From: an uncultured Castellaniella sp.
GTDB lineage: Bacteria; Pseudomonadota; Gammaproteobacteria; Burkholderiales; Burkholderiaceae_B
Length of the DNA stretch: 64,000 bases
Assembly (NCBI RefSeq): GCF_937988725.1
Contig: NZ_CALKHS010000010.1
Coordinates: forward strand, 1,054,001 to 1,118,000
Direction of reading: 5' to 3'
The position numbers and the translations under genes are program-made. Within the stretch, counting starts at the first letter, position 1. Each line of letters starts with the position of its first letter. Shown piece by piece: positions 50,387-58,978 of the stretch. The notes under the pieces were generated by a model. It ran no database searches and was not told the origin of the DNA. It worked only from the letters and a program-made list of their open reading frames with translations.

Positions 50387-50405
50387 TATAATATAACCCC
50401 CTATA
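50387..50405 (+). promoter_or_regulatory. dmeR promoter with RcnR/DmeR-type operator
   Basis: A perfect -10 TATAAT (50,387-50,392) overlaps TATA-A-CCCCC-TATA (50,392-50,405), the C/G tract flanked by TATA half-sites that RcnR-like regulators bind. Weak -35 (TTCTTG, 50,364-50,369) at 17 nt. Position argues for repression by DmeR without metal. Confidence 0.6.
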
Positions 50406-50427
50406 CTATATTGAATGGCTGATTTTC

Positions 50428-50700
50428 ATGTCCCATACGTCCCGCCAGAAAGACAAGCTAATCGCCCGCGTCCGTCGAATCAAAGGGCAATTGGAAGGCA
50501 TTGAACGCGCCCTGGATTCGGAAGCGGCATGTGCGGAAGTGCTGCGTCAGATCGCATCGGTTCGCGGTGCCGTCAACGGGTTGACGACAGAGGTGATGGA
50601 AGATCACTTGCGCGAACATGTCCTGATGGCCGAAACCGACAAGGAACGCCACCAGGGTGGCGAGGAAATGATTGCGGTCATCCGGGCCTACATGAAATGA
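50428..50700 (+). CDS. dmeR: DmeR/RcnR-type nickel/cobalt-sensing repressor
   Basis: CsoR/RcnR-family all-helical repressor (90 aa). Metal ligands of the RcnR type are all present at the expected numbers: His3, Cys35, His60 and His64; the FrmR (formaldehyde) type lacks His3 and His64. It is expected to release DNA on binding Ni or Co. Next gene, 40 nt away, is the dmeF exporter. Its own promoter carries the matching operator. Confidence 0.88.
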   Translation: MSHTSRQKDKLIARVRRIKGQLEGIERALDSEAACAEVLRQIASVRGAVNGLTTEVMEDHLREHVLMAETDKERHQGGEEMIAVIRAYMK

Positions 50701-50740
50701 CGCCTTGCCCGCACGCCGCTTGCGATATACAGGAATCCTG

Positions 50741-51727
50741 ATGACGACGAATACTATACCGGCCCCGGGCCACGATCACTTTTTTCTCGGTAGCGACCAC
50801 CAGCGCAATGAACGCAGGGTGTGGCTGGTCATTGCCCTCACGGCCGGCATGATGCTGGTGGAGATCATTGCCGGTACCTTATACGGCTCAATGGCGCTCG
50901 TGGCTGATGGCTGGCATATGTCCACGCATGCCGGAGCCATGTTGATTGCCGTGCTGGCTTATCGTTTCGCGCGCAGGCATGCGGGCAATCCGCGTTTCTC
51001 CTTCGGCACCGGCAAGCTGGGTGATTTGGCTGGTTTTGCCAGTGCAGTGCTGCTGGCCCTGATCGCTTTGCTGATTGGCTGGGAAAGCCTTATACGGCTC
51101 ACCCAACCGATTCATATCGATTTCAATCAGGCGATTGCGGTGGCCGTCGTGGGGCTGGTTGTCAATCTGGTGTGCGCCTGGCTGCTGAAAGATGATCACG
51201 CGCATCATGGACATCAGCACCACGGCCACCATCATGGTCACAGCCATGCTCATCATCATAGTCACGATGACCATCACACGCCGGGCAAAGGCCACGACAA
51301 CAACCTGCGTGCTGCCTACTTGCATGTGCTGGCCGATGCGCTGACTTCAGTGTTGGCTATTGCCGCGCTGCTCGTGGGGAGCGGCTACGGTTGGACATGG
51401 GCCGATCCGGCCATGGGAGTTGTCGGCGCGCTGGTGATCGTCCGTTGGTCATGGGGGCTGATTCGCGACTCCGGCAGTGTGTTGCTTGACGCCACAACTG
51501 AAAGTGGACAAGTGCAGCAGGAAATCCGGGAAGTGCTGGAGCCAACAGGCGACCAGATAACGGATCTGCATGTCTGGCAGGTTGGCCCCGGCCATTTTGC
51601 GGCCATCGTCTCGTTGATCGCCCGCAAACCTCAGGAATCCGAGGACTACAAGGCGCTGCTGGCACCGATCCACGAGCTGTCGCATGTCACGGTCGAAGTG
51701 CAGCGCGTAGCAAATTTTTCCACGTAA
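50741..51727 (+). CDS. dmeF: DmeF cobalt/nickel CDF efflux transporter
   Basis: Cation diffusion facilitator in the inner membrane (328 aa) that exchanges Co/Ni for protons. Six helices; metal site motif ADGWHMSTHAG in helix 2 is the DmeF type. A histidine-rich loop of about 35 residues (HHGHQHHGHHHGHSHAHHH) lies between helices 4 and 5. AGGA precedes ATG 50741. Forms an operon with dmeR. Confidence 0.9.
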   Translation: MTTNTIPAPGHDHFFLGSDHQRNERRVWLVIALTAGMMLVEIIAGTLYGSMALVADGWHMSTHAGAMLIAVLAYRFARRHAGNPRFSFGTGKLGDLAGFASAVLLALIALLIGWESLIRLTQPIHIDFNQAIAVAVVGLVVNLVCAWLLKDDHAHHGHQHHGHHHGHSHAHHHSHDDHHTPGKGHDNNLRAAYLHVLADALTSVLAIAALLVGSGYGWTWADPAMGVVGALVIVRWSWGLIRDSGSVLLDATTESGQVQQEIREVLEPTGDQITDLHVWQVGPGHFAAIVSLIARKPQESEDYKALLAPIHELSHVTVEVQRVANFST

Positions 51728-52283
51728 CTCTTTGAGCGGTCGAGACTGGAACGTGTCGGCAAAAGCATCGCTGCGTGTTCGACCAAGTTTCAGGCGGCTT
51801 TGACCTCAATGGACAAATAGCAGCCCATCCAGGCGCAAGGCACGGAATGACAAGGGCTGTCATAAAGTCTTCATCGTTTATGCACAGGCTTGCGCACAGA
51901 ATCTGTGGATAAATCCGTGCGTGTCGGCGCACGCGCCGCCGGGCTTTCGGGCTGCGCCCCGTGCCGGCCTTGCCGTCACGGCCATTCGGCGTCAATCCCT
52001 CACGCCTTCGCGCCGGTGGCGCTGCGCGCTTCGCTTGCACGTTGCGCAATCCGCAACGATTACTGTCTGGCTGCGTTTCACGCAGAGGGTGCCAACACAA
52101 AACCCAGTGACACGGTGGGGGCTGTTTTGCTTCCGGTCATTGTGTCATGGCGTTCTTATTTTCAAGGGCAGCGCGTCGCCGTGGGCGCCGCTTGCGGCCG
52201 CTGGCCGTCTTCGACCCTTGAAACCTGCGCTGCGCCATGCCTTCGGGTTCCGGGCAATCCCGCCCTGAATACCGGAGATCATC
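51728..52283. other. Gene-less region upstream of radC
   Basis: 556 nt with no supported gene. Includes TGTGGATAA (DnaA-box complement) near 51,905, GC-rich repeats and the shared 17-mer CTGCGCGCTTCGCTTGC at 52,022. The last 60 nt carry the radC leader with GGAG. Confidence 0.5.
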
Positions 52284-52811
52284 ATGAACAACACCATCGC
52301 CGCACTGAGCTATGACAACATGGACGAGGCATTCACCCTGTATGTACGCAGTCCCAGTGGCCGCTACAAGCTGGCCAGCGACGAGCAGATTCTGGCGGCG
52401 GGCCGTACCGCTGCGGAAAGTCTGGTTTCCCAATCCTCGGCTGTTGATCAGCCGACCAAGGTGAAGCAGTTTTTTCAGGCCAAACTGGCTGGGCTGGGCC
52501 ACGAATGCGCCGCCTTCCTGTATCTGGACTCACGTTTCAAGCCGATTCGCTATATCGAGCAGGGGCCGGGGACGTTGAGCCAGGCCAGCGTCTATCCTCG
52601 CGAGATCGTCAAGACGGCGCTACGCTTGAACGCGGCCGCGCTCATCATGGCGCATAACCATCCGTCGGGTTCAACCGAGCCAAGCATGGCTGACCTGAAC
52701 CTGACCAAACATCTGAAAAACGCGCTGGCGCTGATAGATGTACGGTTGCTCGATCATGTCATCGTGACGGCGGCTAGCACGGCCTCACTGGCAGAGCTGG
52801 GGCAGATGTAA
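52284..52811 (+). CDS. radC: RadC/JAB-domain protein
   Basis: 175-residue protein of the RadC family (MPN/JAMM fold). The metal motif is HNHPSGSTEPSMAD near the C-terminus. GGAG lies 8 nt before ATG. Shorter than chromosomal RadC because the HhH part is missing, as usual on mobile elements. Common in Tn4371-like ICEs; biochemical role unknown despite the historic DNA-repair name. Confidence 0.88.
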   Translation: MNNTIAALSYDNMDEAFTLYVRSPSGRYKLASDEQILAAGRTAAESLVSQSSAVDQPTKVKQFFQAKLAGLGHECAAFLYLDSRFKPIRYIEQGPGTLSQASVYPREIVKTALRLNAAALIMAHNHPSGSTEPSMADLNLTKHLKNALALIDVRLLDHVIVTAASTASLAELGQM

Positions 52812-53447
52812 AGCACCGACAACCGCACAGGGCGTTACACCCTGTGCGGTTGTCAGATAAGCAGGGTCAAGTGTTTGCGGCTTCTTTTATATAGCGCCCC
52901 GCCAAAGGCGATGTGAGTCACGCTACGCCTGGGCTTGCTGGCGCAGGTTGTACGCAAGCGTGCTGTCCTCGATGCTGGCAGTTGTTTGTCTGGACATCAC
53001 GAGGGGCGGTTCACCGACACGCCGCCCGGCCTGGTTTATGGAGCTTCCACACCGCGCTTTCAAAGACAGCGCCGCAGCGTGCGGCGGGGAGGTTTGCGCC
53101 CAACCTCGGCAGCCTGGTTCTTGCCCGCATCAGGGCGCTTGCCGGTCGAGCGTATATACGGTGAAACCGAGTTCGCCATCTCTCCTTGCAGGACGGTCGG
53201 CCTGTACGTCCTTGTCTTGTCGTGAATCCTGGCGGGGGACGGCAAGCCTTGGGCTGATGGGCCGCAACCGTCCAGCACAAACAATTTCCCCTGCGCTGCG
53301 CGCATTCCTCGCGGGACAAATTCTGTGTGCTTCCCGGCCCTTCACGTTGTTACGGCCGCTGGCGCGGTGCGGCCCGCCCACCCCCGCCGACCGGATCACA
53401 ACAAGGACGCACTGGCGCGACCTTGAATTCCTGAAAGGAGTATCACC
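52812..53447. other. Gene-less region between radC and DUF736
   Basis: 636 nt without a supported gene. Begins with a 15-bp perfect hairpin GACAACCGCACAGGG / CCCTGTGCGGTTGTC (52,818-52,854), probably the radC terminator. Several frames of 80-220 codons exist on both strands but disagree and lack family features. Ends with the DUF736 ribosome site AAAGGAG. Confidence 0.55.
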
Positions 53448-53762
53448 ATGGCTACCATCGGCACCTTCACCGCAGATACCAACGGCTACACCGGCACCTT
53501 GCGCACCCTGACGCTTAACGTCAAGGTCAAGCTGGTCGCCAACGACAAGGGCGAAAACGGCAAAGCCCCCGACTTCCGCCTGCAGGCCGCGGGCAATGAC
53601 ATCGGCGCGGCGTGGAAGAAAACCAGTGAGGCCGGGCGGGAATACCTGTCGGTGACGCTGGATGACCCCTCGTTCCCGGCCACCGTCTATGCCCGTTTGA
53701 TCGAAGGCGAGGACGGCACGCATGACCTGCTGTGGACGCGCAGCAAGCCGCAAGCGGCTTAA
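53448..53762 (+). CDS. DUF736 protein
   Basis: 104-residue single-domain protein, full length for DUF736. Starts MATIGTFTADTNGYTGTLRT, contains KAPDFRL and ends with LLWTRSK. AAAGGAG precedes the ATG. Found on many conjugative elements; function unknown. A hairpin GCCCCGC/GCGGGGC follows at 53,771-53,790. Confidence 0.88.
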   Translation: MATIGTFTADTNGYTGTLRTLTLNVKVKLVANDKGENGKAPDFRLQAAGNDIGAAWKKTSEAGREYLSVTLDDPSFPATVYARLIEGEDGTHDLLWTRSKPQAA

Positions 53763-53837
53763 GCCATCGCGCCCCGCTTTTTGGCGGGGCGTATCCACTC
53801 AAAGGCCTATGGCGGCACAGCCCCACAGGCCTTATGG

Positions 53838-54128
53838 TTAGACCTTACCTTCGGTAAGCTGGGTTTCTGTCTGGGTCATGAGCACTGCCGTGCTGCATTC
53901 CAGCGCTTCGGCGATCTTGAAGATAATCGCCAGCGTGGGCATGTGCTCGCCGCGCTCGATCTTGCCCAGGTGGGAGCGTTCGATGCCCGCGAGGTTCGCC
54001 AGCATTTCCTGGGCGATGCCGCGTTCCGTGCGCAGCGCACGCACCGCAGCGCCGAAGGCCTGGGCCAGTTCGGCATCAAAGGTGGTGGCACCGGGTGGCC
54101 GGCCGCGCTGTACGGGTCGCTTCTGCAT
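53838..54128 (-). CDS. XRE-family HTH regulator
   Basis: 96-residue DNA-binding protein (start ATG 54128; a longer TTG start at 54155 is less likely). The helix-turn-helix reads LANLAGIERSHLGKIERGEHMPTL, typical of Cro/C1-type regulators on ICEs. Opposite strand to its neighbours; it probably controls nearby element genes. A basic N-terminus (QKRPVQRGRPPG) precedes the HTH. Confidence 0.85.
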   Translation of the reverse strand: MQKRPVQRGRPPGATTFDAELAQAFGAAVRALRTERGIAQEMLANLAGIERSHLGKIERGEHMPTLAIIFKIAEALECSTAVLMTQTETQLTEGKV

Positions 54129-54240
54129 AGACAGAAGCGTCGTTTGTCGGCACAATTAAAACCACGTTATCTTTAACTCATTCATCGGGATTTCGTCTTT
54201 TCTTGTGTAATTAATGAAATCCGTAAGTGTGGATTCCCTT

Positions 54241-54308
54241 AAAAGCGGAGAATCACAATCGTGCTTTTCATGGCTTGCGCATAAACGGCATTACGATTGT
54301 CCGCTTTT
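54241..54308. repeat. Interrupted inverted repeat upstream of the DUF2958 gene
   Basis: Left arm 54,241-54,262 and right arm 54,293-54,308 (ACGATTGTCCGCTTTT). The arms pair except for 6 extra bases inside the left one. Lies between the XRE gene and DUF2958 on the side facing both promoters, so it could be an operator. Confidence 0.45.
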
Positions 54309-54391
54309 ACGAATTTGAGACCAACCGCTTTCGGGGCTTTGCACGGAAGCACAAAGACAGATCGGCGGCTTTACCCTTTGGCAGAGTAAAC

Positions 54392-54742
54392 GTGAACCAT
54401 CCACTCATCACCGACGAAGAACGCGCACAACTGCTCGCCCACGGGCAGGCCCGCGCCGCAGGTCAGAGCATCGACCCCCCGCCTGTCGTGCGGATCTTCA
54501 CGCCGGACGCCCATGCGACCTGGTTACTGGCCTGCCTTGACCCACAAGACGGCGATACGGCCTATGGCCTGATTGACCTGGGGATAGGTATGCCAGAACT
54601 GGGAACGGTACGGCTTTCCGCCTTGGCGTCCATTGTCGGCCCGCGCAAGCTATCCGTGATGCGCGACCGCTATTTCCAGGCGGTGCGCCCGTTGTCGGAA
54701 TATACGCGCCTGGCGAAAGAAAATGGTTCGATCACAGATTGA
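54392..54742 (+). CDS. DUF2958 protein
   Basis: 116-residue protein matching DUF2958: HPLITDEERAQLLAHGQ, PPPVVRIFTPDAHATWLLA, GLIDLGIGMPELG and a closing RDRYFQA. Start taken as GTG 54392 because the family begins here; the frame runs open to an ATG at 54227. Function unknown; frequent on ICEs. Confidence 0.8.
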   Translation: MNHPLITDEERAQLLAHGQARAAGQSIDPPPVVRIFTPDAHATWLLACLDPQDGDTAYGLIDLGIGMPELGTVRLSALASIVGPRKLSVMRDRYFQAVRPLSEYTRLAKENGSITD

Positions 54743-55101
54743 ACGAGCGACTGTGATGAAAGCACGTAGTCCATCCAGCCCGGGTGAATTGAAACTATTT
54801 CAGTCATATTCAAGACCGGTATGGTCTAAATCAGGAGTCTTGCAGAAAAGCGCAGTGACTCAGACTTAAAGAGCCATGATCTTCTGCGCGTAATGCGGCA
54901 GGGTGATGAGTGCTGCAAGCTGATTGTTTAGCGGCGTTGGCGACGCACTCAGATCAACAGCGCAATGGTTAAGACGCAATCGGAATTGATGCTTTTAGTT
55001 TCACTTTGTGCGATTGGTCGCGAAATATTAATGCATTGCAACTGTGCTGTGTTTGTTTTTCTATGACGCCGCTCTCGCTGACCCAAAAGGGAGTTTGCGT
55101 C
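54743..55101. other. Gene-less region before the DUF2285 gene
   Basis: 359 nt, moderately AT-rich, without a supported frame on either strand. The right end holds GGGAG before ATG 55102. Confidence 0.5.
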
Positions 55102-55875
55102 ATGGCCAATTCGAGCACTGAGCACTGGTATCCGCCCGCCGCGTATCTCTACATCCTGCACCTAGATGGCCCAGCGCTGGCCTGGGAATATCTGCGCCGT
55201 CATCCCGATTATCGGCGGGACTGGCTACGCCGTTCCCGTCGGTCACATACCGCGCAGCACACGGCGCAGCGCTGGGGTTTACGTCTGCTGGAAGACCCCG
55301 CTCTGGATACACGAGACGCTCATCCCATCTGGCTTTCCGATCCCTATGGCGTGCAGCTGTACCCTGATGCTGACCCTATGCCAGGTGCCGCGTTGTTTAC
55401 GCTCTGGCGTATCCCTGGTGAGAAGCATCTGATTCACGACGGCATGCGTTTGATGCTGCGGGTGCGCTGGCCGGGGTGCAGTCTGCGGCTTGCGGTCGCG
55501 CCCGGCCTGGCAGACGGCATGGCCTACGTCTATGCGGTGCGCGCCGGTACAGACTCCGTCGCACACGCGCAGGCGCTCGTGTTCGAATTGAACAAGCTGG
55601 CCCTGACCAACGGTGCCGCTCCCATCGCGGTGGTGCGGCCACGCCCCACCTTGTCAGCCTTACAGGAGTTGCACACCTTGCAGGCGCTCGATGCCACTCT
55701 AGCGGGGGCATCCTTGCGCGACATCGCCGAAGGGCTGTTTGGCCCGAAGGTGGTTGCCCGCGATTGGCATGCCGACGGTGCTTTGCGCGCCCGCGTGCGC
55801 CGCCTCGTTCGCCGAGGTGACACACTGATGCGCGGTGGCTATCACAGCCTAATACGGCGTTCATTGTCTGGATAG
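55102..55875 (+). CDS. DUF2285 / DUF6499-type DNA-binding protein
   Basis: 257-residue protein. N-terminal part WYPPAAYLYILHLDGPALAWEYLRR is the usual start of these ICE proteins, and the C-terminal DUF2285 part has an HTH-like RDIAEGLFGPKVVARDWHA followed by RRGDTLMRGGY. Start ATG 55102 with GGGAG upstream. Thought to be a regulator in Tn4371-like elements; no direct evidence here. Confidence 0.85.
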   Translation: MANSSTEHWYPPAAYLYILHLDGPALAWEYLRRHPDYRRDWLRRSRRSHTAQHTAQRWGLRLLEDPALDTRDAHPIWLSDPYGVQLYPDADPMPGAALFTLWRIPGEKHLIHDGMRLMLRVRWPGCSLRLAVAPGLADGMAYVYAVRAGTDSVAHAQALVFELNKLALTNGAAPIAVVRPRPTLSALQELHTLQALDATLAGASLRDIAEGLFGPKVVARDWHADGALRARVRRLVRRGDTLMRGGYHSLIRRSLSG

Positions 55876-55918
55876 TTGAGCCGCGTGGTCAATGCCATTC
55901 ATAAAGTTTTTGCGGTTC

Positions 55919-55948
55919 TTGTTCATATCCCCCCGGGGGGGATATAAT
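55919..55948 (+). promoter_or_regulatory. nreA promoter with G/C-tract palindromic operator
   Basis: -35 TTGTTC (55,919-55,924), then the palindrome ATATCCCCCC-GGGGGGG-ATAT (55,925-55,945), then -10 TATAAT (55,943-55,948), spacer 18 nt. The palindrome fills the spacer, the classic site of a CsoR-family repressor. Transcription would start at or next to the A of the nreA ATG (55955). Confidence 0.7.
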
Positions 55949-55954
55949 ATCCGT

Positions 55955-56212
55955 ATGACACAGCAATACAAACATTCAACTCACCCGGATCTCGTCAGGC
56001 GGTTAAAACGCGCTGAGGGCCACCTTCGGCGCGTTATCGGCATGATTGAAGAGGAGCAACCCTGTCTCGATGTCGCCCGTCAACTTACCGCAGTGGAAAG
56101 CGCGGTAACTGCGGCGAAACGCGTCTTGATCTATGACCACATTGATCATTGCTTAGATCATGATGAGGTTTCCGTCTTAGACGAAATGAAAGCACTTACT
56201 AAGCTTCTCTGA
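55955..56212 (+). CDS. nreA: NreA, CsoR-family nickel-responsive repressor
   Basis: 85-residue metal-sensing repressor. Ligand candidates of the CsoR/InrS type: Cys37, His62 and Cys66, with His65 also present, unlike the His3/His64 set of the DmeR on the same element. It begins 10 nt before the nreB start and probably represses nreAB through the G/C palindrome just upstream. No ribosome site fits before the ATG. Confidence 0.82.
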   Translation: MTQQYKHSTHPDLVRRLKRAEGHLRRVIGMIEEEQPCLDVARQLTAVESAVTAAKRVLIYDHIDHCLDHDEVSVLDEMKALTKLL

Positions 56213-56221
56213 AGGCGTTGA

Positions 56222-57532
56222 ATGATTGCTATTCTGAAAAACCGTATTTATCGTCATTTGTTTGCCGCGCAGATAATCGCGCTGATTGGTACAGGACTAA
56301 TGACGGTTGCTCTTGGCCTTCTCGCCTATGCGTTGGCGGGGGCTGATGCAGGAGCGGTTCTCGGTACCGCGCTTGCCATCAAAATGCTTGCTTATGTCGG
56401 AATCGCGCCTATTGCGCAGGCCTTTGCCGACCGGCTACCGAGGCGATCGCTACTTGTTGCACTTGACTTGGTTCGGGCGGCCGTGGCGATCAGCCTACCC
56501 TTCGTGACCGAAGTTTGGCAGATTTACTTGCTGATTTTTGTATTGCAAGCGGCTTCAGCAGGATTTACACCGACTTTTCAGGCGACCATCCCGGACATTC
56601 TGCCTGACGAAGAGGAATATACGAAAGCGCTAGCTCTATCCCGGCTGGCTTATGACCTAGAAAATCTGCTTTCTCCAATGTTGGCTGCAGCACTGTTGAC
56701 TATCATCAGTTTCCATAGCCTGTTTGCCGGGACGGTGGTTGGTTTTCTTATCTCGGCCTCACTTGTGGTCAGCGTCACTCTCCCCGTGACTACGCCTGGA
56801 CCGCAGAGAGGAATTTGGGATCGCACGACACGGGGCATTCGTATTTACCTCGCGACACCACGATTGAGAGGTCTGCTGGCGATCAGTCTTGCGGTTGCGG
56901 CAGCAGGAGCGATGGTAATCGTGAATACGGTGGTGATTGTGAAAGCCCGCTTTGCTCTTGGTGATACTGAAGTTGCATGGGCGTTAGCGGCGTTTGGTGC
57001 TGGATCTATGATTGCTGCATTGACTCTGCCTGGTCTGCTCAGCAAGATCCCTGACAGGCCGGTCATGGTTACTGGGGCCGCGGTTCTGGTCCTTGGCACC
57101 GCTATCGGCGCTTTGATTTCGTCCTATGAACTGCTATTGCCACTCTGGCTCGTGATAGGTTTTGGCTACAGTGTGGCGCAAACACCTTCTGGGAGGCTCT
57201 TGCGTCGTTCTGCTCATTCTGAGGATCGGCCTGCAGTTTTCGCTGCGCAGTTTGCACTCTCTCATGCTTGTTGGTTGATCTGTTACCCACTGGCGGGGCG
57301 CTTCGGCGCTGCCTTTGGGCTGCAATCAACGTTCCTTATCATGTCCCTGCTCGGTTTTCTTGGAGTGGTGTTGGCGTTACATCTGTGGCCGGCCAGTGAT
57401 TCATCGAACATTGCACACGAACACCCCGATTTACCGCCGGATCACCCCCACTTGCTTGAGCATACCTCGCGGGGGGAACACCGCCATCTGCTGATCATGG
57501 ATGATCTGCATCGGTCCTGGCCGCACGGATAG
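56222..57532 (+). CDS. nreB: NreB, MFS nickel exporter
   Basis: Major-facilitator inner-membrane exporter (436 aa) with about 12 hydrophobic segments. The C-terminal tail is histidine-rich (HEHPDLPPDHPHLLEH, then HRHLL), the hallmark of NreB nickel exporters. Follows nreA by 9 nt. Base composition is lower in GC than the backbone, in keeping with separate acquisition. Confidence 0.88.
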   Translation: MIAILKNRIYRHLFAAQIIALIGTGLMTVALGLLAYALAGADAGAVLGTALAIKMLAYVGIAPIAQAFADRLPRRSLLVALDLVRAAVAISLPFVTEVWQIYLLIFVLQAASAGFTPTFQATIPDILPDEEEYTKALALSRLAYDLENLLSPMLAAALLTIISFHSLFAGTVVGFLISASLVVSVTLPVTTPGPQRGIWDRTTRGIRIYLATPRLRGLLAISLAVAAAGAMVIVNTVVIVKARFALGDTEVAWALAAFGAGSMIAALTLPGLLSKIPDRPVMVTGAAVLVLGTAIGALISSYELLLPLWLVIGFGYSVAQTPSGRLLRRSAHSEDRPAVFAAQFALSHACWLICYPLAGRFGAAFGLQSTFLIMSLLGFLGVVLALHLWPASDSSNIAHEHPDLPPDHPHLLEHTSRGEHRHLLIMDDLHRSWPHG

Positions 57533-57806
57533 GCACTTCTATAAGGGCATGGTTAATCACTGCTAGATTACTCGCTCGCCCCGTATTCCAGATTTCCTAC
57601 CTATGTTACGTGCTCGCAAGCACTGGTGCGCCGTGCAGCAGCGCACTAATGTGCCGAGCTCAACAAGCAGAGTCTCTACCTGATGAGAAGGGACGTTCTG
57701 CGTCCTTCTTAAAACGTCCCTGGGCACAATGCCCTTCTTTCTTGAGACTGTCTCCATCCGGCAGCGTTGATGCTGCGGACTTTACTGAACGATGGAGGTT
57801 CATCTC

Positions 57807-58091
57807 ATGCGACCCGCTCCCTTAAGGCCTGCCACCGCACCCATGGCTGCGCCAACACAGCCGCAACGTTACCTGACCAACGACGAAGCTGCCGAGTACC
57901 TCCGCCTGTCACCGCGCACGCTGGAAAAGCAGCGCGTGATCGGCGGTGGGCCGACGTTTCGCAAGTTCGGCCGGCGCGTCATGTATGCCGTGGCAGACCT
58001 TGATGCCTGGGCTGATGCGCGCAGCTATGAGGCCACGTCCGACCCGGAATACGCCGAGCGTCACGCGGGTGACTACCGTGATGGCCGCTGA
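57807..58091 (+). CDS. Excisionase-like HTH protein
   Basis: 94-residue DNA-binding protein with a MerR/Xis-type HTH (YLTNDEAAEYLRLSPRTLEK, then FRKFGRRVMYAVADLDAW). Start ATG 57807 chosen since GGAGG is 8 nt upstream; the in-frame ATG at 57792 lies on that site. Located just before repA; likely a regulator of replication or excision. Confidence 0.87.
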   Translation: MRPAPLRPATAPMAAPTQPQRYLTNDEAAEYLRLSPRTLEKQRVIGGGPTFRKFGRRVMYAVADLDAWADARSYEATSDPEYAERHAGDYRDGR

Positions 58092-58105
58092 CTGTCGCCT
58101 CGCCG

Positions 58106-58978
58106 GTGGCTATCACCATTTCCCGCCCCTCGCCGCCATTGCGGCAGCGACCACCGCAGCAGCGCGAACAACTGGAATTGTTTCGCGCACTGCCGGGCGA
58201 CGACATGGCGCCGCGCGACGCCCAGGACTTGATGGCCTATCCCTTCTTTTCGCTGGCGAAGTCGCGGCGCGTTGCGCCCATCGACTTTCGCAGCGGCCAC
58301 ATCACCATTCGAGTGGAGGGCACAGCCGAACATGGCATTGCCACCATCTGGGATGCCGACATCCTGATCTGGGCCGCCAGCCAGATCGTGCAAGCCCGCG
58401 ATGCAGGCCTTCGCAGCTCTCGGCTGATGCAGGTGCGTCCCTACGAAATCCTGCGCTTTATCGGGCGCGGCACGGGCTTGCGAGACTATCAGCGCCTGAA
58501 GGCGGCGCTGGACCGTCTGCAATCGACTACGGTGGCTACATCCATTCGGGAAACCACGGGACGGCGGCTGCACCGCTTTTCCTGGATCAACGAATGGAAG
58601 GAGTTAGCCGATGCCAGCGGCAAGCCGCTGGGCATCGAACTGATCCTGCCGGACTGGTTCTATGCCGGGGTGATGGATGCCGCCCTAGTGCTGACCATCG
58701 ACCCGGCATACTTTCGGCTGACAGGTGGTATCGAACGCTGGTTATATCGTCTGGTGCGCAAGCACGGCGGCAGACAGGAATATGGCTGGCAGTTCGACTT
58801 TCGGCACCTGTACCGCAAATCGGGCAGCGTGGCGCGTTTCTACGACTTTGCCGCCGACTTGCGCGCCCTGGTGAACAAGCAATCCTTGCCAGGTTACGAA
58901 CTGGGTATTGTGTGCATTCCAAAGGACAACAAGGAAGTGCTCACGTTCCGGCCCGTGCCGCCCACGACACGGGGATAA
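58106..58978 (+). CDS. repA: Replication initiator protein A
   Basis: 290-residue initiator of the RPA family. Family stretches: MAYPFFSLAKSRR, GIATIWDADILIWAASQI, RPYEILRFIGRGTGLRDY, and VLTIDPAYFRLTGGIERWLYRL. It starts with GTG 58106, 14 nt after the HTH gene. Directly downstream lie three iterons and DnaA boxes, its likely target, so the element may replicate as a circle after excision. Confidence 0.9.
   Translation: MAITISRPSPPLRQRPPQQREQLELFRALPGDDMAPRDAQDLMAYPFFSLAKSRRVAPIDFRSGHITIRVEGTAEHGIATIWDADILIWAASQIVQARDAGLRSSRLMQVRPYEILRFIGRGTGLRDYQRLKAALDRLQSTTVATSIRETTGRRLHRFSWINEWKELADASGKPLGIELILPDWFYAGVMDAALVLTIDPAYFRLTGGIERWLYRLVRKHGGRQEYGWQFDFRHLYRKSGSVARFYDFAADLRALVNKQSLPGYELGIVCIPKDNKEVLTFRPVPPTTRG

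Noticed and set aside
53130..53798. 222-codon minus-strand frame opposite DUF736
   Set aside because: Overlaps a well-supported DUF736 gene with its own ribosome site; no family pattern.
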